A stretch of 64,000 nt of DNA. Source: Acidobacteriota bacterium. GTDB taxonomy: Bacteria; Acidobacteriota; Terriglobia; Bryobacterales; Bryobacteraceae. The translations under genes were made by a program, and so were the position numbers. The notes beneath the pieces are model-generated. The model did no database searches, had not been told where the DNA came from, and was given only the letters and a program-made list of their open reading frames with translations. Shown one piece after another: positions 27,993-36,912 of the stretch; the stretch's first letter is position 1, and each line of letters begins with the position of its first letter. Location of the stretch: positions 1-64,000 of the forward strand of contig JANXSF010000137.1 in NCBI GenBank assembly GCA_025352795.1, read 5' to 3'.

Positions 27993-28598
27993 TTAGTCCA
28001 GTAGGTGCCAATACGGATTTTGGCCAGCACCGCGACGGCGCCCGCTTTGCACGTCGGCATACTGCTTGGAATTAACGGTGGCGCGGAAGAAATCATCCTT
28101 GGCTTCACGCAGGAATCGGGCAAATTCATCTTTTGGCGGATTGTAGGTCCAAGGTTCCAGCAGTGAGACCAGCAGAGGTGCGGCTTGTTGGGGGTCAATC
28201 TCCCCAAAGCCAGTTAATCGGCGATTCCTGGCTTCCTGGTTCAGGCGGTCCAGACCCATTTGGTAGCGCTGCTTGTGTTCCGATGTGGATTGGGAGATGT
28301 AGAAATCCAGAAAATCTGGAGCTTCTGCGGCCACGGCACCGGGAAACGACCCATTAGGCGGCAATAGTAAATCACCTAGCCGCCGCAGGGCTGCGAATTG
28401 ATCTTTAGTGAAGAAATGAAGTGTCGGTTCGCCGACGGAATCAAGACCAGTGACGTCCAGGGTGGGGCGTTCGGTCGCAGGTGCCGCCGCTGGTGCTGAT
28501 TGCGCCTGAGCAGGCTGTGGGGTAGCCATGGCTGCTGCTGCCGGGACAGCAGCGGTAAGGGATTGGATCCAGCGTCTTCTTGGGATTCGATCTGACAT
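27993..28598 (-). CDS. gluconate 2-dehydrogenase subunit 3 family protein (TAT signal)
   Basis: A 201-residue protein. The N-terminus has a twin-arginine signal (RIPRRRWIQSL at about 4-14, then an Ala-rich hydrophobic run to AQAQ). The body matches the subunit-3 family: a helix near ALRRLGDLLLP, then GAVAAEAPDFLDFYI and WTYNPPKDEFARFL. It heads a three-gene unit with the GMC flavoprotein and the cytochrome, and likely supplies the TAT export signal for the GMC subunit. A divergent pentapeptide gene starts 64 bases upstream, so both promoters share that gap. Confidence 0.88.
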   Translation of the reverse strand: MSDRIPRRRWIQSLTAAVPAAAAMATPQPAQAQSAPAAAPATERPTLDVTGLDSVGEPTLHFFTKDQFAALRRLGDLLLPPNGSFPGAVAAEAPDFLDFYISQSTSEHKQRYQMGLDRLNQEARNRRLTGFGEIDPQQAAPLLVSLLEPWTYNPPKDEFARFLREAKDDFFRATVNSKQYADVQSGRRRGAGQNPYWHLLD

Positions 28599-28662
28599 AG
28601 TTCAAGATTTAGCATACAGGGACTTAAAACTGTTCGCCATCAGGGCGATAAGATTCTTTGCG

Positions 28663-29625
28663 ATGAACACTCTTGCTGAACAACCGGAGATTTCTACTGT
28701 CCGGGATGTAATGGTGGCTGGAAAGTCATTGGAGTCAGGATTATTGGCCCATGGGGCATGGCTGGAAAAGAAGCAGGAGGGCATGCGGGCTGATTTTACT
28801 GGGGGAAGTTTCAACGGACTAAAGTTGGCAAACAGGAACCTTGCTCGGGCAATTCTGCGCAGCACCAACTGGATCAACGCCGATTTGGTGGGTGCGAATT
28901 TGTCAGGGGCGATGTTGGGTCACGCCGATTTTCGGCAGGCAATGTTGATGCAGGCAGACCTTACTGCAGCGGATTTGGCAAATGCGAATTGTGAAGGGGC
29001 CTGGCTGCGTTGGGCGAATCTTTCGGAATGTTCGCTGGGGACGGTCAATTTTCGAAGGGCGCGAATGGAAGGTGCCCGGTTGTTGGAAGCAAAGTTAAAT
29101 GAGGTAGATTGTTCGGAGGCCGAACTGAATGGCACAGGTTGGCATCATGCAAGAGTTTTCCGTTGTCAGTTTAGCTCTGCCAATCTGGATGGATCGTTGT
29201 TCTATAACGCCCAAATACAATTCAGCCGGTTTGTGAATAGCAGTGCCGTTGGTTCCAGCTTTGCCAACGCCACGGTTCAGGATTGCGAACTGCTGCGAGC
29301 CAATTTCACCAATGGAAAGTTCAACCGGGCGAAATTGGAACGCAGTAGTTTTCGTGAAGCAAACTTCCTGCTCGCTGATTTTAGGGAAGCGAAGCTGAGT
29401 GGGTCCATTTTTCAGAATGCTGTATTTGAGGGTGCCCGCTTTCAGGGTGCAAACTGTTTTGGTGCAGATTTCCGTGGGGCTAACTTGAAAGATGCCAAAG
29501 AGTTCAATCCAGAAATGTTGTCACAAATGAGAACGGATGAAAAGACTATTCTGCCCAATGGATCTAAGGGGCCGTATTGCAAGGGGTCGGGTGCGGAGCG
29601 TGCTGGCGGACAGTGGTCTCGGTAG
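28663..29625 (+). CDS. pentapeptide-repeat protein
   Basis: A 320-residue protein made mostly of pentapeptide repeats from about residue 55 to 300 (for example GANLSGAMLGHADFRQAML, ANFTNGKFNRAKLERSSF, GANCFGADFRGANLKDA), predicting a long right-handed quadrilateral beta-helix. Residues 1-50 are not repetitive. I chose ATG 28663 because translation from further upstream would run into the divergent small-subunit gene; the frame stays open to 28528. Some family members mimic DNA and protect gyrase, but nothing here points to that role. A GACCGC-type palindromic repeat follows the gene. Confidence 0.8.
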   Translation: MNTLAEQPEISTVRDVMVAGKSLESGLLAHGAWLEKKQEGMRADFTGGSFNGLKLANRNLARAILRSTNWINADLVGANLSGAMLGHADFRQAMLMQADLTAADLANANCEGAWLRWANLSECSLGTVNFRRARMEGARLLEAKLNEVDCSEAELNGTGWHHARVFRCQFSSANLDGSLFYNAQIQFSRFVNSSAVGSSFANATVQDCELLRANFTNGKFNRAKLERSSFREANFLLADFREAKLSGSIFQNAVFEGARFQGANCFGADFRGANLKDAKEFNPEMLSQMRTDEKTILPNGSKGPYCKGSGAERAGGQWSR

Positions 29626-29636
29626 GAGTTCTTAAA

Positions 29637-29674
29637 GACCGCTCCCTCGCGGTCACGGCTCGGTAACGTACTGA
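29637..29674 (+). repeat. palindromic dispersed repeat, copy 1
   Basis: A 38-base unit beginning with the hairpin GACCGCTCCCTCGCGGTC and continuing ACGGCTCGGTAACGTACTGA. It lies between the stops of two converging genes (29625 and 29678), where the hairpin may help terminate both. Related copies are at 34572-34650, 34654-34681 (opposite strand) and 46529-46606. Confidence 0.9.
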
Positions 29675-29677
29675 ACG

Positions 29678-30937
29678 CTACAACAATCGGAGCGAACGGG
29701 GTTTGTGCATTTTGGCTTCCAGACGGGCTTTCCGTTTGACCAGACCTGGATTCACTTCCACTTCCATGGCGATCAGAACAAACTCCATGGCCATGGCTGG
29801 ATTCCGCTCTTTGTGTTCGTAGTGCTTGGCTAATTCTTCGCAAGCTGCTGGTCGAAACGGATTATCGGCACCGGCCAGTTCCGCATATAACGCCAGTGCT
29901 GAATCGGGCTTTTCCAGCTTTCGTTCCAGTCCTGCTAAATCCCACATGGTGCGCCATGTCAGTTCATCAGCCAACCCACTGGTGAGTGCCTTACGGAACA
30001 ATCGCGTTGCCTGGTCCAACTGCCCGGCCTGCCGTAGCCATCGTCCCAGGCCTACCCATTCCGCTGGATGACGTGCCGGGAGCATGTCCCATCCCTCGGA
30101 TTGAAATGCCCGAGGCACTATGGCTGTCAGACATGCCAGCGTCACTATATCTAATGTGTTGTGCTCAAACACAGGACCCAACCTTGGGGAATGTCCCATG
30201 CGTACATACTCAAAATAAACATAGGGAATGAGCGATCCCGGAATATCCCCTTCGCGTTCCACTCCCAGAATTTGGTATTCCAATTCAACGAGTCGGCAAC
30301 TGTCAAAACAGAGTTTCCACAACCGCCGGGCACCGAACAGCAAATCCAGATGTGCCATTTTTGAAAACGGGGGACAAGTTCGCGACATCCGGTAGCGCGT
30401 CTCAAGCAACGGCTGATCGTAGGCGCGACCGTTGTAGGTGATCAAGACCTCGAAATCTGCCAGATGCCTGGTAAGCGCATCCAGCATACTGGCCTCTTCT
30501 GAAAAATCACGCATGAAGAATTGCTTCACACGAAAGCCATCGCTGGTGATGCGGCCGACACCCACAAGGAATGCATACGTGCCACTGCCACCAGCCAGAC
30601 CGGTGGTTTCCGTATCGAGAAAGGCCCAATGTCCTGGGTTACATTGGGGAAAGCCTTCATCGGCAAGGCTGCTTAAATGGTTTGTTGGAAGTGTCGCCAG
30701 GCTGCCGATATCCACGTTGCCATGGCGGCGATAAGCGGGATACAATCGCTCACATTCAAAGTGCTTGCCGAAGGCAGTTTCTACTTCTCCGGCTTGGCTC
30801 CAACCATCCAACATATCCTCCAAGGCCTGAGTTATTTTCGGCTGGCTGGGACGTGGCGTTGCAGGCTGGAACGTGCGCTGCTCCATGGTGGCGATTTTAG
30901 CCCGTAGAATTGCGAGTTGTGCGTGTAGATCTGCCAA
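29678..30937 (-). CDS. RNase H-like (YprB-type) exonuclease with TPR tail
   Basis: A 419-residue protein. The ribonuclease-H-like fold has DEDDh-type exonuclease residues: D108 and E110 in LDTETTG, D174 in YNGRAYDQP, and H259/D263 in EHNTLD. The last 130 residues contain TPR-like helices. I chose TTG 30937 (first residues MADLHAQLAILRAK) because it follows the ABC-F stop by 22 bases and has a GAAGG about five bases upstream; the frame is open back to 31027, but that would overlap the ABC-F gene by 68 bases. It is the last gene of the run 40197-29678. Probably nucleic-acid processing; substrate unknown. Confidence 0.85.
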   Translation of the reverse strand: MADLHAQLAILRAKIATMEQRTFQPATPRPSQPKITQALEDMLDGWSQAGEVETAFGKHFECERLYPAYRRHGNVDIGSLATLPTNHLSSLADEGFPQCNPGHWAFLDTETTGLAGGSGTYAFLVGVGRITSDGFRVKQFFMRDFSEEASMLDALTRHLADFEVLITYNGRAYDQPLLETRYRMSRTCPPFSKMAHLDLLFGARRLWKLCFDSCRLVELEYQILGVEREGDIPGSLIPYVYFEYVRMGHSPRLGPVFEHNTLDIVTLACLTAIVPRAFQSEGWDMLPARHPAEWVGLGRWLRQAGQLDQATRLFRKALTSGLADELTWRTMWDLAGLERKLEKPDSALALYAELAGADNPFRPAACEELAKHYEHKERNPAMAMEFVLIAMEVEVNPGLVKRKARLEAKMHKPRSLRLL

Positions 30938-30959
30938 TGAGCCTTCGCCCTTTCTTTGC

Positions 30960-32900
30960 CTACTGTAACTCCTCAAGGGCAGCGGCGGCAACTTCCCATT
31001 TCTGCATGGTTGCATCGCGATCTTCAATCAGCTTCTGCACGCGCTGGGAAGCGGCCATTAACTCATCTTGAGAACTGGGGTTGGACATGGTTTGTTCGCA
31101 CGTTGCAATGTCTGTCTCCAATTGCGATACACGGTTTTCCAGCTTGGTGCAATCCTGTTGCATCTGCTTCAGCTTGATTGGATTCACTCGCTTTTTCGAG
31201 GAATCAGGGGCGGCTTGTTGTTGCTCTGCGCTTGCCAGGGACGATGACGCCGATGATGCCACAGACGACTTGAGGCCTGCCTCCATAGCTGCTACGCCGC
31301 CTTGTTTGCGGAAATGGAAGTCTTCGTAATTTCCGGGAAACACCACCACTTCACCATGATCAATTTCGTACACCTTAGTGGCCAGCTTGTCGATAAAATA
31401 GCGATCATGAGAGACCAGCACAACCGTTCCGGTGAACGATGACAGCGCTTCCAGCAACACGTCTTTGGCCCGCATGTCTAAGTGATTGGTAGGTTCATCC
31501 AACAGGATAAAATTCGACGGCTGCAACAACAGCTTGGCCAGCGCGTAGCGATTGCGTTCCCCACCGGAAAGCACGCTGATGCGCTTGAAAACGTCGTCTT
31601 CACTAAACAGGAAGCAGCCAAGCAGGGAACGAAGTTCGGTTTCCGTCTTCATGCCTGCGATGGAGCGAAGGTCGTCCAGCATCTTCGCATCGCCATTCAG
31701 TTCCTTGTACTGATCCTGCGCGAAATAATCTACGCCAACGTTGTGGCCCAGCGTGTAATCGCCTGTGGTCAACGGTTCCAGACCGGCCAGCAATTTGATC
31801 ATGGTAGATTTACCGGCCCCGTTCGGACCCACTAGCGCAATCCTTTCGCCGCGTTCAATGACAAAGCTGGCTTTGTCGAAAACGAACTTATCGCCGTAAG
31901 ATTTCCCGACGTTTTTGAACTCCGCAACTACCTTGCCACTGGGCTTGGGCTGGGGAAAGGTAAAGTGAATTGTTTTCTCATCGGGTGGAATTTCAATTCG
32001 CTCAATTTTTTCCAGCTCCTTGATCCTGCTCTGCACCTGCTTGGCTTTGGTGGCCTGTGCACGAAAGCGATTAATGAAGGCTTCCAACTGCTCAATCTTT
32101 TCTTTCTGATTCTTGTAAGCCGCTTCCAGCGTGGTCTTGCGCATCTCTTTTTCGGACAAAAACTTTTCGTAATTGCCGCTATAGAAATGCACTCCTTTGT
32201 TCCATATTTCTACGATCTTGTTTACGGTCACATCCAGAAAATACCGATCATGCGAAATAAGAACGAACGCGTAAGGGTAGTTTTTAAGATAGTCTTCCAG
32301 CCAGTTGCGGGCTTCCAAATCCAGGTGATTGGTGGGTTCGTCCAGCAGCAGCATGTTGGGTTTTTCCAACAGCAGCTTGGCCAGTGAAATTCGCATTTGC
32401 CAGCCACCGGAAAATTCTTCGGTGCGTCGCGTCCAATCTTCTTTCTTGAACCCTAGGCCCGTCAACACGGTGCCTGCCTGCGATTCCAGCGCGTAGCCAT
32501 CGTGTGCGGTGAATTCGCTTTCAATACGATGAAAGCGATCTGCCACTGCGGCATATTCCGGTGTGGACGGATCCAGTTCAGGCATGCTGTGGGTCAGCGC
32601 TTCCATCTCAACTTCCAGCGCCCGCAGCCTATCAAACACGCTCATCACTTCAGTGAAAACAGTACGGCCGGAAAGCGAAAGACCATCTTGAGGAAGGTAG
32701 CCAGTGGTGACGCCCTTGGTCTGGGTCAGGTCACCCATGTCTAAGGTATCCATTCCGCCAATCACTTTTAGCAGAGTCGATTTTCCGGTGCCGTTGCCAC
32801 CAACCAAACCGCTCCGTTCATTGGGAGTAATCAGCCAGTTCAAATTTTCGTAAAGGAGTTTGTGTCCGAAACGCTTGCCTGCATTGCTCAGTTGAATCAT
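30960..32900 (-). CDS. ABC-F family ATPase (Uup/EttA-like)
   Basis: A 646-residue soluble protein with two ABC domains in tandem: Walker A GGNGTGKST (34-42) and GPNGAGKST, signatures FSGGWQMR and LSGGERNR, and Walker B LLLDEPTNHLD and ILLDEPTNHLD. The charged linker between domains and a C-terminal coiled coil (from about 560) are typical of ABC-F proteins, which act on ribosomes. No membrane segments are present. The start ATG overlaps the stop of the aminoacylase gene (ATGA). I cannot say whether it serves translation regulation, Uup-like roles or antibiotic tolerance. Confidence 0.93.
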   Translation of the reverse strand: MIQLSNAGKRFGHKLLYENLNWLITPNERSGLVGGNGTGKSTLLKVIGGMDTLDMGDLTQTKGVTTGYLPQDGLSLSGRTVFTEVMSVFDRLRALEVEMEALTHSMPELDPSTPEYAAVADRFHRIESEFTAHDGYALESQAGTVLTGLGFKKEDWTRRTEEFSGGWQMRISLAKLLLEKPNMLLLDEPTNHLDLEARNWLEDYLKNYPYAFVLISHDRYFLDVTVNKIVEIWNKGVHFYSGNYEKFLSEKEMRKTTLEAAYKNQKEKIEQLEAFINRFRAQATKAKQVQSRIKELEKIERIEIPPDEKTIHFTFPQPKPSGKVVAEFKNVGKSYGDKFVFDKASFVIERGERIALVGPNGAGKSTMIKLLAGLEPLTTGDYTLGHNVGVDYFAQDQYKELNGDAKMLDDLRSIAGMKTETELRSLLGCFLFSEDDVFKRISVLSGGERNRYALAKLLLQPSNFILLDEPTNHLDMRAKDVLLEALSSFTGTVVLVSHDRYFIDKLATKVYEIDHGEVVVFPGNYEDFHFRKQGGVAAMEAGLKSSVASSASSSLASAEQQQAAPDSSKKRVNPIKLKQMQQDCTKLENRVSQLETDIATCEQTMSNPSSQDELMAASQRVQKLIEDRDATMQKWEVAAAALEELQ

Positions 32901-34510
32901 CGTTTCAGTGCGAGTCCCGCTTTCGCATTCGTCAGCTTTCCATCATCAATCATTAATTTTCCATTGACCACTACATAATCGAACCCTTCGCTATAGTGAT
33001 GGGGATCGGGATAAGTTGCTTTGTCCTGAACTTTTGCTGGATCGAATAGCAGTAAGTCTGCGGCCATTCCTTCGCGAATCATGCCGCGATCCTTAAACCC
33101 AAATGTGCGTGCGGGCAGGGAAGTCATGCGTCGAACGGCGTCTTCTAACGTCAGAATATTTCGTTGTCGAACGTATTCGGCAAGCACGCGGGCGTTGGTG
33201 CCATAAGACCGCGGATGCGGCACCCCGACGCCAAATTCACGAACGCCGCCGTCACTGGCAACGGCTGTGAAAGGGTACTTCATAATACGATCTACATCTT
33301 CATCGCCCATGGAGTGGTAAACCATCTGAGCTCCACCACGTCGCATAATTTCAAGGATGGTTTCAACCTGGTTATCGACGGTTGGTTCAGTGCCACGAAG
33401 CTTGGTGATTTCAACTATGTTTTTGCCATCCCAAGCATGATCGCTACTAAAATTGGCTACCGTGGCGTAGGTGTAATCGTCAAAGCCTTTGTTCTTCAAA
33501 TGGACTTTCATTTCGCCGACAATTTTCGCTTTGCTTTCCGGAGCGTCTAAGCGTTCCTTCAAACTTTTGGTGCCACCTGCTAACGCCCAACTGGGAAGTG
33601 TGATGCCCAGGTTGGTGCTGGAATGATCGTAAGGATATTGATCAATAACTACGTCCACACCTTCGCGACGATATTTTTCGACCAAAGCCAGCGACTTTGT
33701 ACTGGCACCCCACAGGTTTCGATTGTCGATCTTAAAGTGCGATAGTTCCACGCGAAGTCCGCTCTGTTTGCCAACCAGCACTGCTTCGTTGATGGCATCT
33801 TCAATCTTTTCGCCTTCATCGCGCATGTGACTGGCGTATACCCCACCATACTTTGAAGCAGCTTTGGCTAGAGCGACAACTTCCGCAGTGTTGGAATAGG
33901 TACCAGGAATATAGATGAGTCCGGTGGAAAAGCCAACGGCACCTTCTTCCATAGCACGGGCTACCAACGCTTGCATTTTCAGGATTTCGTCGGCAGTAGC
34001 CAGCCGATTTTCACTGCCCATTACTTCAGCTCGAACGGAGTTGTGCCCAATCAAAGTGGCCACGTTGATACCCAAGCCAATGGTCTGAATTTTCTTGAGC
34101 CAATCCCCGACCTTGACGTTGGACCCGCCGCAGTTGCCGGTGACGACAGTGGTCACGCCATCGGTAAGGTAGTTATCGGCACGGGGAACTTTTTCCACGG
34201 CACCTTCAATGTGCGTATGAACATCAATGAATCCAGGGGCCAGGATTCGTTCCTGGGCATCAATCGTGCGAACTGCAGTTGCTGTTTTCAGATTTCCAAT
34301 GGCGGCAATCTTTCCGGCTTTTACAGCGACGTCGGCACGAAACCAGGGATTACCGGTGCCATCGACAACGCGGGCGCTGCGCAGAATCAGATCGTAGTCA
34401 GCGGGGAATGCCAGTGCAGCGAAGGCAAAGAACAGGGCCAGGGGGAAGTTTAGTTTTTTCGGAAACTGAAATGAAGACTTCGCTTGCAGGCAAAACTGCC
34501 TGGCCCACAT
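32897..34510 (-). CDS. exported D-aminoacylase-like amidohydrolase
   Basis: A 537-residue zinc amidohydrolase of the N-acyl-D-amino-acid deacylase group. DVHTHIEG gives the first metal His pair; YASHMRDEG, SHFKI and the C-terminal GMIREGMAADLLLFDP match the family. Residues about 15-35 (FPLALFFAFAALAFPADYD) form a signal peptide. The start is uncertain: ATG 34510 is the last ATG before the signal peptide but lies inside a 24-base tandem repeat, and the frame stays open through repeats to 34753. The stop overlaps the ABC-F start. Family members hydrolyse N-acyl-D-amino acids or cyclic imides; this substrate is unknown. Confidence 0.85.
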   Translation of the reverse strand: MWARQFCLQAKSSFQFPKKLNFPLALFFAFAALAFPADYDLILRSARVVDGTGNPWFRADVAVKAGKIAAIGNLKTATAVRTIDAQERILAPGFIDVHTHIEGAVEKVPRADNYLTDGVTTVVTGNCGGSNVKVGDWLKKIQTIGLGINVATLIGHNSVRAEVMGSENRLATADEILKMQALVARAMEEGAVGFSTGLIYIPGTYSNTAEVVALAKAASKYGGVYASHMRDEGEKIEDAINEAVLVGKQSGLRVELSHFKIDNRNLWGASTKSLALVEKYRREGVDVVIDQYPYDHSSTNLGITLPSWALAGGTKSLKERLDAPESKAKIVGEMKVHLKNKGFDDYTYATVANFSSDHAWDGKNIVEITKLRGTEPTVDNQVETILEIMRRGGAQMVYHSMGDEDVDRIMKYPFTAVASDGGVREFGVGVPHPRSYGTNARVLAEYVRQRNILTLEDAVRRMTSLPARTFGFKDRGMIREGMAADLLLFDPAKVQDKATYPDPHHYSEGFDYVVVNGKLMIDDGKLTNAKAGLALKR

Positions 34511-34534
34511 CAGGCAAAACTGCCTGGCCCACAT
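34487..34534. repeat. 24-bp perfect tandem repeat x2
   Basis: Two identical 24-base copies at 34487-34510 and 34511-34534. Each contains the palindrome CAGGCAAAACTGCCTG followed by GCCCACAT. They overlap the apparent start of the aminoacylase gene and encode two identical octapeptides (MWARQFCL) in its frame. Confidence 0.95.
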
Positions 34535-34571
34535 GTAGATGGCCTGGTGACAGATGCCTTTCACTGAACTG

Positions 34572-34650
34572 TAGAATCTCCCAACCTTTGTTGAGGTAAC
34601 CTGTGGGCAAAAGACCGCTTCCTTGCGGTCACGGTTCGGTAACATACTGA
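34572..34650 (+). repeat. palindromic dispersed repeat, copy 2 (extended form)
   Basis: The 38-base core is at 34613-34650 (GACCGCTTCCTTGCGGTC, then ACGGTTCGGTAACATACTGA). Homology with the 46529 copy extends about 40 bases upstream (TAGAATC, TTTGTTG, TAACCTGTG and AAAGACCGC shared), showing the full unit is about 80 bases. It sits in the gap between accD and the aminoacylase. Confidence 0.9.
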
Positions 34651-34653
34651 TCC

Positions 34654-34681
34654 TACCGAGCCGTGACCGCGAGGGAGCGGT
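34654..34681 (-). repeat. palindromic dispersed repeat, copy 3 (inverted)
   Basis: Twenty-eight bases matching the core in reverse orientation (ACCGCTCCCTCGCGGT then CACGGCTCGGTA when read on the minus strand). With copy 2, four bases away, it forms a large inverted repeat that could fold into a long hairpin; a T-run (34681-34685) follows on the plus strand. Confidence 0.88.
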
Positions 34682-34749
34682 TTTTCGATGGCCTGATACG
34701 CTTCGCACCAAAAAGCTCCACATGTTGATGCCCTGGTGCCCGATGCCTT

Positions 34750-35613
34750 TCACTGAACTGGTCCAAGGAAGAAATCGAACGATTTGGAAAAGTAGTCCTT
34801 CATATCTTGCCGCTTCACTACTGCATCCAGAAATCCATGTGTCAACAAAAATTCGCTCCGTTGGAAGCCGGGCGGCAGTTTCTGGCGAATGGTTTGTTCA
34901 ATGACGCGAGGTCCGGCAAAGCCGATTAATGCTCCTGGTTCGGCAATGTTCAAATCGCCTAACATGGCGAAACTGGCGGTAACGCCGCCGGTGGTTGGGT
35001 CGGTTAGAACGCTGATGTAAGGGATGGCCGCTTCATCTAACTTCATTAATGCCGATGAAATTTTCGCCATCTGCATTAGGCTGATGGCACCTTCCTGCAT
35101 GCGCGCTCCACCTGATGCGGAAATCACTACCAGCGGTGAACGATCCACCAAACAGCGTTCAATGGCACGGGTGATTTTTTCACCAACAACGGAACCCATA
35201 CTGCCGCCAACGAAGCGCAGGTCCATGGCGCATACCTGAGTCTTTCGTCCATGGATAAGGCCAGAGGCGGCGATTAAAGCGTCATTGCGCGACGTTAACT
35301 TGCGCATGCCCGCCAGGCGTTCCTTGTAGGGTTTGGAATCTGTGAAGTGCAATGGATCGGTAGAGGTGAGCGACTTATCGTGCTCATCCCATTTTGCATC
35401 GTCGAAGATTAAATCGAGCCGTTCGGGAGCGTCGATTCTGAAATGGAAGCCACACTTGACGCAGGTATTCAGGCTCTTATCCAGATCTTTCTTCCAGATA
35501 ATTTCCGAGCAGGAATCACACTTCAGCCACAGGCCTTCTGTTTTGACTGTTTTTTCTTTATCGTCGGCAGTCGGCGCCGACAAAGAGGGATCTTTCCGTT
35601 TCCACCAGGACAT
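34750..35613 (-). CDS. accD: acetyl-CoA carboxylase carboxyltransferase subunit beta
   Basis: A 287-residue protein of normal length. The N-terminal zinc ribbon has C32-x2-C35 and C51-x2-C54 (CDSC, CVKC). The carboxyltransferase core shows SASGGARMQEGA, LTDPTTGGVTASFAMLGD and GFAGPRVIEQT. With AccA it transfers carboxyl from biotin to acetyl-CoA, the first committed step of fatty-acid synthesis. No accA, accB or accC is in the window. It follows lysA by 57 bases in the same direction, and its last codons lie within a 40-base direct repeat. Confidence 0.96.
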   Translation of the reverse strand: MSWWKRKDPSLSAPTADDKEKTVKTEGLWLKCDSCSEIIWKKDLDKSLNTCVKCGFHFRIDAPERLDLIFDDAKWDEHDKSLTSTDPLHFTDSKPYKERLAGMRKLTSRNDALIAASGLIHGRKTQVCAMDLRFVGGSMGSVVGEKITRAIERCLVDRSPLVVISASGGARMQEGAISLMQMAKISSALMKLDEAAIPYISVLTDPTTGGVTASFAMLGDLNIAEPGALIGFAGPRVIEQTIRQKLPPGFQRSEFLLTHGFLDAVVKRQDMKDYFSKSFDFFLGPVQ

Positions 35614-35670
35614 GTTTTAGGAGATTGGCTCCGAATCCCAGGGTAACGCGCCTACACCCACAAGGCAAGG

Positions 35671-36912
35671 CTATTCGCCCTGAACCAGATCTTCCAACGT
35701 CTCCCGTTGGCGGATCACTCGCCATTGCTTCCCTTCTACCAGCACTTCACAAGCCCTGGGTCTGCTGTTGTAATTCGATGCCTGAACGAATCCGTAGGCC
35801 CCAGCGGTCATCAATGCCACGTAATCGCCAGGGAAGACATTGGCCATCTGCCGGTCCCGTGCAAAATAGTCGCCTGATTCGCAAACCGGACCCACTACAT
35901 CGGCGGTGATTGTTCCGAGAGACCGTTGGCGCAGCGGTAGGATTTCATGATGCGCCTGATAGAGAGACGGGCGAATTAAATCATTCATGGCTGCGTCTAC
36001 AATGACGAATTCTTTGTTGGCGGTTGTCTTGCGATACATTACTCGCGACACTAATACACCGGCAGCCGCGGCAATGCTGCGACCCGGTTCCACCATCAGT
36101 TTCAAACCGAGATTAGCCGTTTTTTCGCAAATTAATTTGATGTAGGTCTGTACCGACGGGGTAGTTTGTTGGTCGCTATAAGCAACTCCCAAACCACCGC
36201 CCATATCCAGTTCGGTGATGGGATGCCCTGCTGCGCGCAGCTTTTCCACCAGCGTCAGCACGCCATCGAGGGCTTCGAACAATGGGTTCGTGTCCAGCAA
36301 TTGCGACCCGATATGGCAGCTTACGCCGGTCAACCGCAGATGCTGTAGGGCAGCGGCGCGGTCGTACACTTCTTTCACCACATCGATGTTGATGCCGAAT
36401 TTATGATCGTGCAGACCGGTGGAAATATATGGGTGGGTCTTTGCGTCAACGTTGGGGTTCACGCGCAGGGCGACGCTGGCGAATACGCTATGGCGCGACG
36501 CTATGGAATTAATGAGTGCCAGCTCTGCTTCTGATTCGCAATTGAAGCTGTGGATGCCGTTGGTGATGGCGTATTCCACTTCTTCACGACTTTTGCCGAC
36601 ACCTGAGAAAACCACTTTTGCCGGGTCGCCGCCTGCACGAAGCACGCGGAACAATTCTCCGCCAGAAACGATATCGAACCCCGCCCCAGCTTTGGCCAGC
36701 ATGCGCAGGATGGATAAATTGGAGTTGGCTTTTACGGCAAAGCACACTTGATGGGGAGCGGTTCCGAAGGCCTGGTCATAGGCGCGATACTGCGAAAGAA
36801 TGGCAGCGCTGGAATACACGTAGCAAGGCGTGTCTTCTTTTTCGGCGATATCGGCCAGAGTCACTTCTTCAACGGATAGTTCGTTGTCTCGATAAAAATA
36901 GGGTGCAATCAT
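35671..36912 (-). CDS. lysA: diaminopimelate decarboxylase
   Basis: A 413-residue PLP enzyme (alanine-racemase-like barrel plus beta domain) that converts meso-diaminopimelate to lysine. The PLP lysine is K61 in CFAVKANSN; other motifs are SGGELFRVL, HIGSQL, DMGGGLGVAY and the CESGDYF motif of the C-terminal domain. The start ATG overlaps the preceding stop by one base (TGATG). Its neighbour is the GAF/SpoIIE phosphatase rather than other lysine genes. Confidence 0.95.
   Translation of the reverse strand: MIAPYFYRDNELSVEEVTLADIAEKEDTPCYVYSSAAILSQYRAYDQAFGTAPHQVCFAVKANSNLSILRMLAKAGAGFDIVSGGELFRVLRAGGDPAKVVFSGVGKSREEVEYAITNGIHSFNCESEAELALINSIASRHSVFASVALRVNPNVDAKTHPYISTGLHDHKFGINIDVVKEVYDRAAALQHLRLTGVSCHIGSQLLDTNPLFEALDGVLTLVEKLRAAGHPITELDMGGGLGVAYSDQQTTPSVQTYIKLICEKTANLGLKLMVEPGRSIAAAAGVLVSRVMYRKTTANKEFVIVDAAMNDLIRPSLYQAHHEILPLRQRSLGTITADVVGPVCESGDYFARDRQMANVFPGDYVALMTAGAYGFVQASNYNSRPRACEVLVEGKQWRVIRQRETLEDLVQGE

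Larger units (their letters stand above)
34532..34760. repeat. 40-bp imperfect direct repeats flanking a palindromic element
   Basis: Copies at 34532-34571 and 34721-34760 differ at four of 40 positions (shared right end GATGCCTTTCACTGAACTG). They bracket 34572-34720, which carries two oppositely oriented GACCGC-type repeats. The right copy contains the stop codon and last codons of accD (34750 onward), so the left copy looks like a duplicated accD 3' end, or both belong to the element. Confidence 0.85.

Noticed and set aside
34572-34720. An insertion sequence between accD and the aminoacylase
   Set aside because: There is no transposase frame; the segment is only 149 bases, so it is described as a palindromic repeat element.
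34511-34753. An 81-codon N-terminal extension of the aminoacylase frame
   Set aside because: It translates the palindromic and direct repeats and overlaps the accD stop; the signal peptide lies downstream.
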